27,520 bases of DNA from Candidatus Jorgensenbacteria bacterium GWA1_54_12. Its GTDB lineage: Bacteria > Patescibacteriota > Minisyncoccia > UBA6257 > GWB1-50-10. A program made the position numbers and the translations under genes. Where the stretch lies: assembly GCA_001779505.1 (NCBI GenBank), contig MFKH01000017.1:1-27520 (forward strand), read 5' to 3'. Positions 20,494-27,520 of the stretch are shown one piece after another (positions within the stretch are counted from its first letter, which is position 1; every line of letters begins with the position of its first letter). Below the pieces are notes generated by a model. The model saw only the letters and a program-made list of their open reading frames with translations, searched no databases and was not told where the DNA came from.

Positions 20494-21459
20494 CTATTCA
20501 AGGAGGCGCCCGTTGTGCCACATCACCAGTTTGGCGAGCAGGAGATCCCTCTGTTCCTGCGACGCGCACAGCTGGTCCAGGAGGTAGGTAACCACCTGTT
20601 GCGGGCCGCGTTCGGAGAGGGCTATGTCGAGCATCTCGGGCTGGGTAATCTGGAACACCCAGGCGAGAAATTGGAGCATGTAGGTCTCGTAAGACCTGCA
20701 TTCTCTCCGCGGAATCACTTCTTCTCTCTCAAAGAGATTGAGCATTGCCGGCGGGTCAATCCGCCGCAACTCCGTTCCCCACTCCGGGTCACCGGCAAGG
20801 CGGTCCGGCCAGTTTTGAAGCCGCTCTGTCGCCTTCCGTTCCGGGTTTCCGACGTATGCCGCGGTGGCGCGGAACCCCTCAACCTTGTCCAGGTCGCGAA
20901 GCGTCTTCGCGAGCTCAAGTGCTTCGCGAACGCCTCCGACCACGTCGAGCGTCGGGTTGTTCTTGTGGGAGTGGCATTCTACCGCCGTGAGCGCCCATCG
21001 CCCGACATCCGTTTCGGCAAATGCGCCGAAGATCGGGCGCAGGATGCGAACGCTGTCCAATCCATGGAGCTCATCCGGGTACGGCGCCGGACGCTCCGCA
21101 TTGAGAACAAGGTCCCACGAACTTTTGAAACTGTCGGAAAGCGCTACGGTTCCAGCCGCAAGGCCTTGTATGGTGGCCTGTACCATGCGGCCCAGGTCAT
21201 GTGCCGCAAAGAGCACCGCGAAGAACGCTTGTTCCAGTTCCCCAACGCCCAGGAAGGGCGCAAACTCTTCTGCTCTCTTCGCGCATTCGCGGGCGTGCCG
21301 TGGCTTTATCCGTTTCCAGCCCATTGTGTCCGGCAGAACAAGCGCGATGTTATCGTAAGCACTTATGATTCTCACGAGGAACTTGTACAGTTCCCGCACG
21401 GTCACGGAAGCCGTGAGCTCGGTTCGGATACGCGGATATCTTTCAAGAAATGTCCCCAT
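20494..21459 (-). CDS. HD-domain phosphohydrolase-like protein
   Basis: The 321-residue protein has the spaced H...HD...H...D metal ligands of HD-domain hydrolases: His in KPRHARECAKR, the HD pair in LFAAHDLGRM, a later His in VECHSHKN, and the final Asp in LRDLDKVEG. HD proteins act on phosphate esters such as nucleotides, cyclic dinucleotides or (p)ppGpp; the substrate here is unknown. The start is ATG 21459, because GGAGGT lies seven bases upstream; a GTG five codons earlier is itself part of that Shine-Dalgarno sequence. It lies downstream of wecB on the same strand and is followed by a strong terminator. It is the only gene here with a textbook ribosome binding site. Confidence 0.78.
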   Translation of the reverse strand: MGTFLERYPRIRTELTASVTVRELYKFLVRIISAYDNIALVLPDTMGWKRIKPRHARECAKRAEEFAPFLGVGELEQAFFAVLFAAHDLGRMVQATIQGLAAGTVALSDSFKSSWDLVLNAERPAPYPDELHGLDSVRILRPIFGAFAETDVGRWALTAVECHSHKNNPTLDVVGGVREALELAKTLRDLDKVEGFRATAAYVGNPERKATERLQNWPDRLAGDPEWGTELRRIDPPAMLNLFEREEVIPRRECRSYETYMLQFLAWVFQITQPEMLDIALSERGPQQVVTYLLDQLCASQEQRDLLLAKLVMWHNGRLLE

Positions 21460-21466
21460 CCTCGTT

Positions 21467-21472
21467 ACCTCC
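21467..21472 (-). promoter_or_regulatory. Strong Shine-Dalgarno site of the HD gene
   Basis: GGAGGT on the minus strand is separated by 7 bases from the ATG at 21459 and decides that start. Nearly all other starts in the window lack such a site. Confidence 0.85.
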
Positions 21473-21546
21473 ACAGTCCATATTCGTACCTTAAGGAACG
21501 TGGGTTCAAAGTGGCACGTTCTTGTTTCTCCGTCAAGTATTTGCGC

Positions 21547-22728
21547 CTAGCCCAGCACTTCCGCTATTTTCTTCGCGATTCTCTCTGCGGCATGACCATC
21601 ACCAAAGGCGGCGTGCTTTTTTGACACTGACGCGTGGAATTCATGGTCGCGCAAGAGCCGTAACGCATATTCGAGAATTCGCTCCGTGTCGGTTCCTGCG
21701 AGAAGCAAGTTCCCGCCGCTTAATCCTTCCGACCGTTCAGTCACGTTCCGCGCCACAATGGTGGGCGTACCGAAATAAGAAATTTCTTCCTGAAGTCCTC
21801 CCGAGTCAGTGATAATGAAATGCGCCTTTTTTAAGAGAAAGAGATATCGGTCATACCGAACCGAATCAATGAAGCGTATGCGCTGACTGTCACGAAAAAC
21901 GGCATGCGCTGTTTTTATAACGTTCGGATTCGGGTGCATCGGGTACACGACAAACACGTCTTCATGTTCGTCAACCAGCGCCTTCACCGCCCGCATAATG
22001 TTTTCCATCTCCTTCCCGAAACTCTCGCGCCGGTGCGTCGTGAAAAATACCATTTTCCCGTTGGTGCGGGAAAGGTCAATGTTGTAGGTCTTCCGGAAAA
22101 ACTCGTCCAGCAGTTTTTCTGCTTCGGCATTTTCCTGGCGTTCCGCAATCAGTCGGACGGCATCCATTACGGTGTTCCCGGTAACAAAAATGCTTGACCC
22201 GTCAATCCCCTCCCTCAAAAGGTTTTCTTTTGCGGCTTCGGTGGAAGCAAAATGAATATCTGCAATCGCACTAATGAGCCGCCGATTCATTTCCTCGGGA
22301 AACGGCGCATATTTGTCGTGCGTTCGAAGTCCCGCCTCGACGTGCGCGACCCGTATCTTCAGGTGGTACGCGAGGAGTGCCGTAAAGAGCGCCGTGGACG
22401 TGTCTCCTTGGATAACAATAAGGTTCGGTCGCTCCTTTCGCACAAGCCGGAAAAAGCGGAAAAGACCCCAGAGTATTTTGAATCCGCTCACGATACGCTT
22501 AAAGAGCGAGTTACTGAACAACCCCGCGTTCCCGAATGGGAACGCAATGTCTGCCTCCGGCTCGACGCCGAATTGCGCGAGCGACTGCGCGGCAAGGCGC
22601 GGCTGCTGGCGCAACAGGCAAACCATCGTTTCCAAGTCGGAACGTTTTTTCAGTTCGGCGACGAGCGGCGAAAGCTTGATTGCTTCCGGTCTTGTCCCGA
22701 AAACCACGAGTACCTTTGGCGTCTGCAT
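21547..22728 (-). CDS. wecB: UDP-N-acetylglucosamine 2-epimerase (non-hydrolysing)
   Basis: The 393-residue enzyme has the family signature VVFGTRPEAIKLSPLV at the start, then HVEAGLRTHD, FPEEMNRRLI, VTGNTVMDA, TTHRRESFG, YPMHPNPNV and TDSGGLQEE, which build the UDP-GlcNAc site. It converts UDP-GlcNAc to UDP-ManNAc for surface polysaccharide. The ATG at 22728 is chosen because earlier in-frame ATGs lie within or upstream of the -10 box. Its promoter is divergent from that of the nucleotidyltransferase gene, with the two -35 boxes about 20 bases apart. The HD-domain gene follows 87 bases downstream on the same strand. Confidence 0.95.
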   Translation of the reverse strand: MQTPKVLVVFGTRPEAIKLSPLVAELKKRSDLETMVCLLRQQPRLAAQSLAQFGVEPEADIAFPFGNAGLFSNSLFKRIVSGFKILWGLFRFFRLVRKERPNLIVIQGDTSTALFTALLAYHLKIRVAHVEAGLRTHDKYAPFPEEMNRRLISAIADIHFASTEAAKENLLREGIDGSSIFVTGNTVMDAVRLIAERQENAEAEKLLDEFFRKTYNIDLSRTNGKMVFFTTHRRESFGKEMENIMRAVKALVDEHEDVFVVYPMHPNPNVIKTAHAVFRDSQRIRFIDSVRYDRYLFLLKKAHFIITDSGGLQEEISYFGTPTIVARNVTERSEGLSGGNLLLAGTDTERILEYALRLLRDHEFHASVSKKHAAFGDGHAAERIAKKIAEVLG

Positions 22729-22738
22729 AGCGAGCACC

Positions 22739-22767
22739 ATCATACAGTATCGTTCTTTAGGGCACAA
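22739..22767 (-). promoter_or_regulatory. wecB promoter, near-leaderless
   Basis: TTGTGC (22762-22767) and TATGAT (22739-22744) are 17 bases apart on the minus strand, with 10 bases from the -10 to the ATG, leaving a leader of about 3-4 bases. Confidence 0.65.
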
Positions 22768-22786
22768 GTATCACGACTGGTCAATT

Positions 22787-22815
22787 TTGACGAATACCGT
22801 TGCGCGTGTTATTGT
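22787..22815 (+). promoter_or_regulatory. Nucleotidyltransferase promoter, leaderless type
   Basis: TTGACG (22787-22792) and TATTGT (22810-22815) are 17 bases apart. Eight bases separate the -10 from the ATG at 22824, and no Shine-Dalgarno sequence is present. Confidence 0.7.
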
Positions 22816-22823
22816 CAGCCCCT

Positions 22824-23561
22824 ATGAAAGGTATCGTTCTTGCCGGAGGAAGAGGAACGCGGCTGCATCCTCTCACCAAGATTATTAACAAACATCTCTT
22901 GCTTGTGGGCAACGAGCCCATGATTTTCAATCCCCTCCGAAAACTCATTGAGGCGGGCATTCGGGATATTTTGATAATCACCAACTCTGAAGACGTACCG
23001 ATGTTCAGAGAATTGCTGGGAGATGGAAAAACATTTGGTGCTGTTTTCCATTACCAAGCCCAGCTTGAAGCGAGCGGTACCGGAAGCGCACTGCTCTCCG
23101 GGGAAACGTTTGCCGGAGGCGAAAATATCATCGTCGTTTACGGGGACAACATCACGACAACTTCTCTCGCTCCTTATATCCAGTCATTCTCGCGCCAGAA
23201 CGAAGGCGCTCTCATTCTCCTTAAAGAAGTAAAAGATCCTCGCCGATTCGGAGTTGCGACGGTGAGCGGGAACCGCATTACCGATATAGAAGAAAAACCA
23301 GACAATCCAAAATCAAACCTCGCCATTACGGGAATCATCATGTATACGCCGGGAGTGTTTGATGTAGCAAAGAAACTTGAGCGCTCGGTTCGCGGAGAGT
23401 ATGAAATGACGGATATCTACCGGCGGTACATGGAGAGCGGAAAACTGCGGTACGAAATCATCAAAGGAGAATGGGTGGACGCCGGAACTCCCGAATCTCT
23501 TGCCGAGGCGGCCCGGCTGCTTCTTAAGCTTGAGGCGCAAGGCGGCAACCGCAACTTATAA
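22824..23561 (+). CDS. Sugar-1-phosphate nucleotidyltransferase (RmlA-like)
   Basis: The 245-residue protein begins MKGIVLAGGRGTRLHPLT, the nucleotide-binding signature of NDP-sugar pyrophosphorylases, followed by NKHLLLVGNEPMI, the metal-binding GDN in VVYGDNITT, and EEKPDNPKSNLAITGI. The closest well-known group is glucose-1-phosphate thymidylyltransferase, in the short form. It would make a dTDP- or UDP-sugar for the glycan. The ATG at 22824 is preferred to a GTG eight codons earlier, which lies in the promoter. The last 6 bases overlap the convergent glycosyltransferase gene. Exact nucleotide and sugar are uncertain. Confidence 0.9.
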   Translation: MKGIVLAGGRGTRLHPLTKIINKHLLLVGNEPMIFNPLRKLIEAGIRDILIITNSEDVPMFRELLGDGKTFGAVFHYQAQLEASGTGSALLSGETFAGGENIIVVYGDNITTTSLAPYIQSFSRQNEGALILLKEVKDPRRFGVATVSGNRITDIEEKPDNPKSNLAITGIIMYTPGVFDVAKKLERSVRGEYEMTDIYRRYMESGKLRYEIIKGEWVDAGTPESLAEAARLLLKLEAQGGNRNL

Positions 23562-24731
23562 CACTGCCTCCCACTGCGACACGCATACTTCCGGGGTGAG
23601 ATATTTTTCCACGTACCGGAGACCGTTTTCTCCCAATTCCTTCAGCTGGGAACGCTCCCGGTACATCTGCATGAGCGTTTCGTAGCATGCGTCTTCGTTT
23701 TCGTATGCGGCCGTGTAACCGCAGCGCGCTTCCTGCACAATGCGATGCGCCTCGCTTTTCGCATGCAAGAAACCCAAAACCGGCAGTCCCGATGCGAGAT
23801 AGAACATGATTTTCGCCGGAACTGCGGGCGTTGTGTTCTTTGACGTCAGTGTCAGAACCCCCACGTCCATGTCCTTCAAGAACGCGATGTATTTTTCCTT
23901 TTCTATGTAAGGGCGGAACGAAACATTCGTCAGTTTTTTCTCTTTTACCATCCGCTCCAGCTTCGCCTTTTCCGTGCCTTCCCCGGCAATAACGAAGTGA
24001 ATGTCGTGCATAGGCGCGCACCGTTCCGCCAGGCGTATGAGCAGGTCAACTCCCTGCGAAGGGCCAATGACCCCTCCGAAGTGAAAAATCATTTTGCTCT
24101 CTAGGCGAAGCTCCGAACGGTACGCGCCGGTTCCTTTTATCTCTTTAAACGGCTTTACGTCTATCCAGTGGCGCACGACGGTAACCTTGTCTTCCGGCAC
24201 TCCCCTCTTCTCAATCATAAAATTCCTGTGCTCATACGACGGGGTGACAATCGCGTCGCTTGTCCGGTATGCCCACCGCTCCATTATTTCAAAGAACCGA
24301 ATCAAGAGCGGATTGCGCAATACTCCCAAATCAACCGCGTTCTGCGGAAAGAAATCCTGCACGTTCAAAACGTATTTTGCCCCGTAATGCCTTTTTACAA
24401 GGTATGTTGCGATGGCGAGTGTGAGCGGCGGGCTATGCACGATGGTTGCATCAATTGGGCGTTTTATCTTTTTCCGCACGGCGCGGTAGAACAGAAACGG
24501 CATCATAAGCCACGACAGACCCTTGGCAATAAAGTTCACGTTATGATGCGACGGCATCTTGATCCGCAGAACACGTATCCCGTTCTCAACTGTGTCTCCG
24601 TAGGGCGCGGAAGAAGTTACGACAAGCACGTCGTGCCCTTTTTCACGCAAAGCCACCGCGAGTTCCTTCATGAGAAGCGCCCCGGACCGTATTTCCGGAG
24701 GATACGCGTCCGTGACAATAAGGATGCGCAT
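23556..24731 (-). CDS. GT4-family glycosyltransferase (WbuB-like)
   Basis: The 391-residue enzyme has a GT-B fold of the GT4 type. The N-terminal domain starts MRILIVTDAYPPEIRSGA with the acceptor-side loop. The linker contains HFGGVIGPSQGVDLL. The donor domain has the family EX7E-like region, here altered to KNTTPAVPAKIMFYLASGLP. It would transfer a nucleotide-sugar residue to the lipid-linked glycan, and resembles WbuB-type fucosamine/N-acetyl-sugar transferases. The ATG at 24731 lies 5 bases after the stop of the upstream oxidoreductase, so the two are in one operon. An in-frame extension upstream reads into that gene and is discarded. Confidence 0.9.
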   Translation of the reverse strand: MRILIVTDAYPPEIRSGALLMKELAVALREKGHDVLVVTSSAPYGDTVENGIRVLRIKMPSHHNVNFIAKGLSWLMMPFLFYRAVRKKIKRPIDATIVHSPPLTLAIATYLVKRHYGAKYVLNVQDFFPQNAVDLGVLRNPLLIRFFEIMERWAYRTSDAIVTPSYEHRNFMIEKRGVPEDKVTVVRHWIDVKPFKEIKGTGAYRSELRLESKMIFHFGGVIGPSQGVDLLIRLAERCAPMHDIHFVIAGEGTEKAKLERMVKEKKLTNVSFRPYIEKEKYIAFLKDMDVGVLTLTSKNTTPAVPAKIMFYLASGLPVLGFLHAKSEAHRIVQEARCGYTAAYENEDACYETLMQMYRERSQLKELGENGLRYVEKYLTPEVCVSQWEAVL

Positions 24732-24736
24732 GCGTT

Positions 24737-26911
24737 TCAGGAAATCTTTTGCGGCTTTCCGGTCGAGAGGGCCCGGACGACGGCAAATGTCGCTTCGGTT
24801 GAAGCAAACATCTCGTCGGCTGTCCACGCGGGCGTTTCTCCGCGCGCCGCGTCAACAAACGCCTGCAGTTCTTCGCGATGCCCCAATTCCTGACTTGCGG
24901 TCTTCAGGGTTTTCTTGCCGCCTTCGGTGAAGCAAACAGTGCGGCGAAAATCGGCAAGTTCCGCCGCCTTGCCATCGGCGAAAACCTCAACCCGCTCGCG
25001 TGAAAATGCGCGGGAGCCAAGCGCGGTGTATACGATACTCCCCACCGAACCGTCCGCGAATTTCAGGGTCACGACGGCATTGTCGTTTGCAAGCGCCGTC
25101 TGTTCGTTTCCGGCAATGCGCTCGGCGTATGCTTCCGCCACGCGGCTTCCCGCAAGATACGAGAGAAAATCTATGTAATGGCACATCTCGCCGATAATCC
25201 GTCCCCCGCCCTCTTTCGGCGCGTGAACCCAGTGCTCCTTAGGCACAAAACCGACGTTTGCGCGGAAGTGGAGCACCTCCGGGTCGGTTCGCCCCGCAAA
25301 ACATTCCTTAAGGCGTGCCGTGTGCCGCGAGTAACGGCGGTTGAATCCAATCATGAGGAGAAGCGGTTTCTTTAACGAGCCGTACACTTTCGCGATTTCC
25401 GTAAGTTCCTCCTCGGTTACGCACAACGGCTTTTCTACAAAGACGTGCTTCCCTGCTTTCAGGGCGTCTATAACCATCTGCGCATGCGTGCTGTGCGGCG
25501 TCGCAATAACGACTGCGTCAATTTCTTTGTTTTGAAGCATGTGCCGATAATCGGTTGTCACTTCGCGGAATCCGTATTTTTCTCCCGTGTGGTGCGCTTC
25601 CGCGCTCTGGGATACGGCGAGCGTGTGAAGAAACGCGCCCTTCACGTTTTTCAAAGCCGGCAGGAGCAGTGCCTTGCCGTATATTCCCGCTCCGATGACA
25701 CCCAAGGCGATCGTGTCTTTCGCCTGTCTTGACTCTGGAACTCCGCTTCGTGCAATGCGGCGCATAACTCCCAAGTTCTCGGGAATATCGCCCGCAGGAT
25801 ATTCAAAAATAACGCCCACATATGACCCGCCTTTCGGCGAGGCAGGTCCACCCTTCCCTTTCAGCATCTTTGCGTATACCGCTTCCGCATCGTAAAGCGG
25901 AAAGCGATGCGAAATGAGCGGCGTAACGTCAACCCACCCTTCTGCAACCAGAGCCAGAAATTCTTCTATGTTTCTCCCCGCGGTCCAACGCACGTACGGC
26001 AAGGGGTAGTCAGCACCCTGCCACCCCGGGCCTCCTGCTTGAGACACCAGAAGCTCAACCTCTTTTTCCCACATCTCATTGCGATTGGGGTGTATGTCGG
26101 CTACGCCGACCACGACAACCCGTCCGCCATGGCGGACGGCGCTCACCGCAAGGTCAACCGGGTCGCTCTTGTCGGTTGAGGCGGTGATGATGACGGCATC
26201 TGCGCCCTGATGCCCCGTCAGGCGTTCCACGCGCCCGCGAAGCGCTTCTCCTCCCACGACCGCGTCAGCGCCGCAACTGCGCGCGAGGCGAACCTTCCCC
26301 TCATCAACGTCCATTCCTATGACGGAACATCCGTAACTCTTTAAAATTCTGATAGTTAACTGCCCCAAGAGCCCAAGTCCGATGACTACGACGCGTTCAC
26401 CAAACGAAATCTTCGTCTGCCGAATGCCATGGAGCGCAATGCCGCCCAATGTGCCGAATGCTCCGGCTTCAAAAGAAACTTTGCCGGGGAGCTTCGCGCA
26501 CAGATTTTGCGGCACGCTTATGTATTCCGCATGCGATGCATAGCCCGCGCCGGTTGCGGCAACGCGGTCGCCGGGGGAGAATTTTGTTACATCTTTCCCG
26601 ACTTCAACGACGATTCCCGCCGAGCTGTATCCCAAAGCCGTCGGCGTATCCAGCCGTCCGAATGCTTCGCGGACGGTTTTCATGAATCCCTCGTTCTTTA
26701 TCTTTTCCTTCACGCGCTTGACCAGATCCGGGCGCGCGATTGCCTTGCCCACCAAGCTTTTCTTGCCAAGCTCAATAATTGACCGCTCGGTGCCGATACT
26801 GACGAGGGAGGCCTCATTCTTCACGAGCACGCTTCCGGCGCCGCAACGGGGCACCGGCGCGTCAACAAGACGAAGTTTTCCGGTACGATAACTTTGGATA
26901 ACTTGTTTCAT
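24737..26911 (-). CDS. Fused Zn-alcohol-dehydrogenase-like / Gfo-Idh-MocA oxidoreductase
   Basis: The 724-residue protein has two halves. Residues 1 to about 390 resemble medium-chain alcohol dehydrogenases, with ALGYSSAGIVVEVG, a Rossmann motif VIGLGLLGQ and VVVVGVAD. The rest, from LGVIGAGIYG at about residue 395, is a Gfo/Idh/MocA dehydrogenase, with the catalytic-site motif VEKPLC and later GGGRIIGEMCHYIDFLSYL. Such two-domain oxidoreductases occur in polysaccharide clusters and may oxidise and reduce a nucleotide sugar in two steps. The conserved zinc-ligand pattern is not obvious in the first half. It lies between a second Gfo/Idh/MocA gene, 17 bases upstream, and the glycosyltransferase. 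Confidence 0.88.
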   Translation of the reverse strand: MKQVIQSYRTGKLRLVDAPVPRCGAGSVLVKNEASLVSIGTERSIIELGKKSLVGKAIARPDLVKRVKEKIKNEGFMKTVREAFGRLDTPTALGYSSAGIVVEVGKDVTKFSPGDRVAATGAGYASHAEYISVPQNLCAKLPGKVSFEAGAFGTLGGIALHGIRQTKISFGERVVVIGLGLLGQLTIRILKSYGCSVIGMDVDEGKVRLARSCGADAVVGGEALRGRVERLTGHQGADAVIITASTDKSDPVDLAVSAVRHGGRVVVVGVADIHPNRNEMWEKEVELLVSQAGGPGWQGADYPLPYVRWTAGRNIEEFLALVAEGWVDVTPLISHRFPLYDAEAVYAKMLKGKGGPASPKGGSYVGVIFEYPAGDIPENLGVMRRIARSGVPESRQAKDTIALGVIGAGIYGKALLLPALKNVKGAFLHTLAVSQSAEAHHTGEKYGFREVTTDYRHMLQNKEIDAVVIATPHSTHAQMVIDALKAGKHVFVEKPLCVTEEELTEIAKVYGSLKKPLLLMIGFNRRYSRHTARLKECFAGRTDPEVLHFRANVGFVPKEHWVHAPKEGGGRIIGEMCHYIDFLSYLAGSRVAEAYAERIAGNEQTALANDNAVVTLKFADGSVGSIVYTALGSRAFSRERVEVFADGKAAELADFRRTVCFTEGGKKTLKTASQELGHREELQAFVDAARGETPAWTADEMFASTEATFAVVRALSTGKPQKIS

Positions 26912-26928
26912 GCGTTATGCGCTTATTT

Positions 26929-27520
26929 TTACAACTTTGAGAGCTTTTCGTCAACCTGAAGAACCGTATCTGTTGAAACGCGGATTGAGGTGATACTGTC
27001 GCCCGGCATTCCTTTCGCAATGCGTTCCGCTATATTTTCGTACATGTTGCGGTAACAACGCATCTTGTTGTGACGCGCGCGGCGAATAATCCGTTCCCCG
27101 TTCTCTGCACGGTAACGCGCGCCGTCCATAATGCGCACCGTGCGCTCTCCGGCGCGAAGTTCAATGTAGTCCCTCACGCCGATGCGCCCCGAACCCTCGG
27201 ACGTCAGAATAATTGTGCCAAACGCTCCATTCTTCAGCTCAATGGAACAGTTCACCGTACCGCGCGGACCGGCAACAACTGCCACGCTTACGGGCTCGCT
27301 CCAGTCGTTGAGATACAGGAAATAGTCAATCCAGTGGCAGCCGTCCTGAAGCATGCGGCTCCGCGACGACGCCCAGCGATACCAGTGCAGTGGCGGCACC
27401 GGCACTTCATACACGATGGCGTGATAGTCAACCTGTTCTCCCGGCGCGACGCCCAAATCCCGGTGCACAAATCCATTGAAGCGCAGGTAACGCTTGTGAA
27501 AACCCACAAAAAGCTTGTTT
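26929..27520 (-). CDS. Gfo/Idh/MocA-family oxidoreductase, cut by window edge
   Basis: The frame stays open to the right edge of the window, so only the C-terminal portion of about 197 residues is visible. It starts inside the region following the active-site motif, with KLFVGFHKRYLRF, a pattern found after the EKP motif in this family. It continues with LQDGCHWIDYFLYLND and a beta-sheet domain ending DTVLQVDEKLSKL. The N-terminal Rossmann half lies outside. It should oxidise or reduce a nucleotide sugar with NAD(P). It is the first visible gene of the operon that continues into the fused oxidoreductase and the GT4 enzyme. Confidence 0.85.
   Translation of the reverse strand, partial: NKLFVGFHKRYLRFNGFVHRDLGVAPGEQVDYHAIVYEVPVPPLHWYRWASSRSRMLQDGCHWIDYFLYLNDWSEPVSVAVVAGPRGTVNCSIELKNGAFGTIILTSEGSGRIGVRDYIELRAGERTVRIMDGARYRAENGERIIRRARHNKMRCYRNMYENIAERIAKGMPGDSITSIRVSTDTVLQVDEKLSKL

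Noticed and set aside
20197..21624. Long open frame on the plus strand (475 codons) across the asnB start and HD gene
   Set aside because: It is antisense to clear AsnB and HD-domain motifs, has low-complexity Arg-rich translation, and no recognisable domain.
1..27520. UGA recoded as glycine or another amino acid
   Set aside because: Several conserved genes (exonuclease III, obg, relB) end at UGA exactly where the family ends, and RF2 is present.
1..27520. CRISPR array, prophage or insertion sequence
   Set aside because: No regularly spaced direct repeats, no phage structural genes and no transposase were seen on either strand.

Overview
The window looks like a chromosomal piece of a Patescibacteria (Candidate Phyla Radiation) bacterium, probably Parcubacteria-like. 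This is an inference. It rests on compact genes with frequent end overlaps, a free-standing ATP-cone protein, LAGLIDADG and GIY-YIG endonuclease genes next to tRNAs, tRNAs without encoded CCA, and start codons that mostly lack a Shine-Dalgarno sequence and sit a few bases after a -10 box. UGA is an ordinary stop codon here and a release factor 2 gene is present, so the UGA-recoding lineages are excluded. No gene-free stretch exceeds 300 bases.

Layout. 1-3125: 3' end of an exonuclease III gene, a cysteine hydrolase, a RelBE-type toxin-antitoxin pair, a truncated CYTH (CyaB-like) remnant, an SDR oxidoreductase and a small HAD phosphatase. 3227-6982: a signalling operon of a XylF-like membrane-anchored sugar-binding protein, a membrane histidine kinase and two receiver-only response regulators, with no ABC permease or ATPase. 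7032-10747: a 50-residue membrane protein, a DEDDh-type exonuclease with an altered fourth catalytic residue, a 16-codon HAD-like mini-ORF, a DEAD-box RNA helicase with a long leader containing a terminator-like hairpin, obg and a cupin. 10842-15069: tRNA-Gln(CUG) behind a LAGLIDADG endonuclease, an ATP-cone protein, ftsX, ftsE, a prfB lacking domain 1, a nested GC-rich hairpin element, tRNA-Thr(CGU) overlapped by a GIY-YIG gene, and a small SPW-like membrane protein. 15077-27520: a DsbA-like thioredoxin, then a surface polysaccharide locus with an initiating sugar transferase, flippase, AsnB, an HD phosphohydrolase, WecB, a nucleotidyltransferase, a GT4 glycosyltransferase, a fused two-domain oxidoreductase and a partial Gfo/Idh/MocA oxidoreductase.

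How the genes fit together. The last third can make and export a glycan. The nucleotidyltransferase, WecB and the oxidoreductases prepare nucleotide sugars, the PglC/WcaJ-type transferase loads the first sugar onto a lipid carrier, the GT4 enzyme extends it, AsnB may amidate it or simply make asparagine, and the flippase moves it across the membrane. FtsEX, Obg and RF2 are housekeeping functions.

The most notable pattern is regulatory. At least a dozen promoters, many with an extended TGnTATAAT -10, lie so close to the start codon that the mRNA would be leaderless or carry only a few bases. The clear exceptions are the DEAD-box gene, the ATP-cone gene and the HD gene; the HD gene has the one textbook Shine-Dalgarno sequence I found. 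A second pattern is that both endonuclease genes end at or inside a tRNA gene on the same strand and contain that tRNA's promoter.
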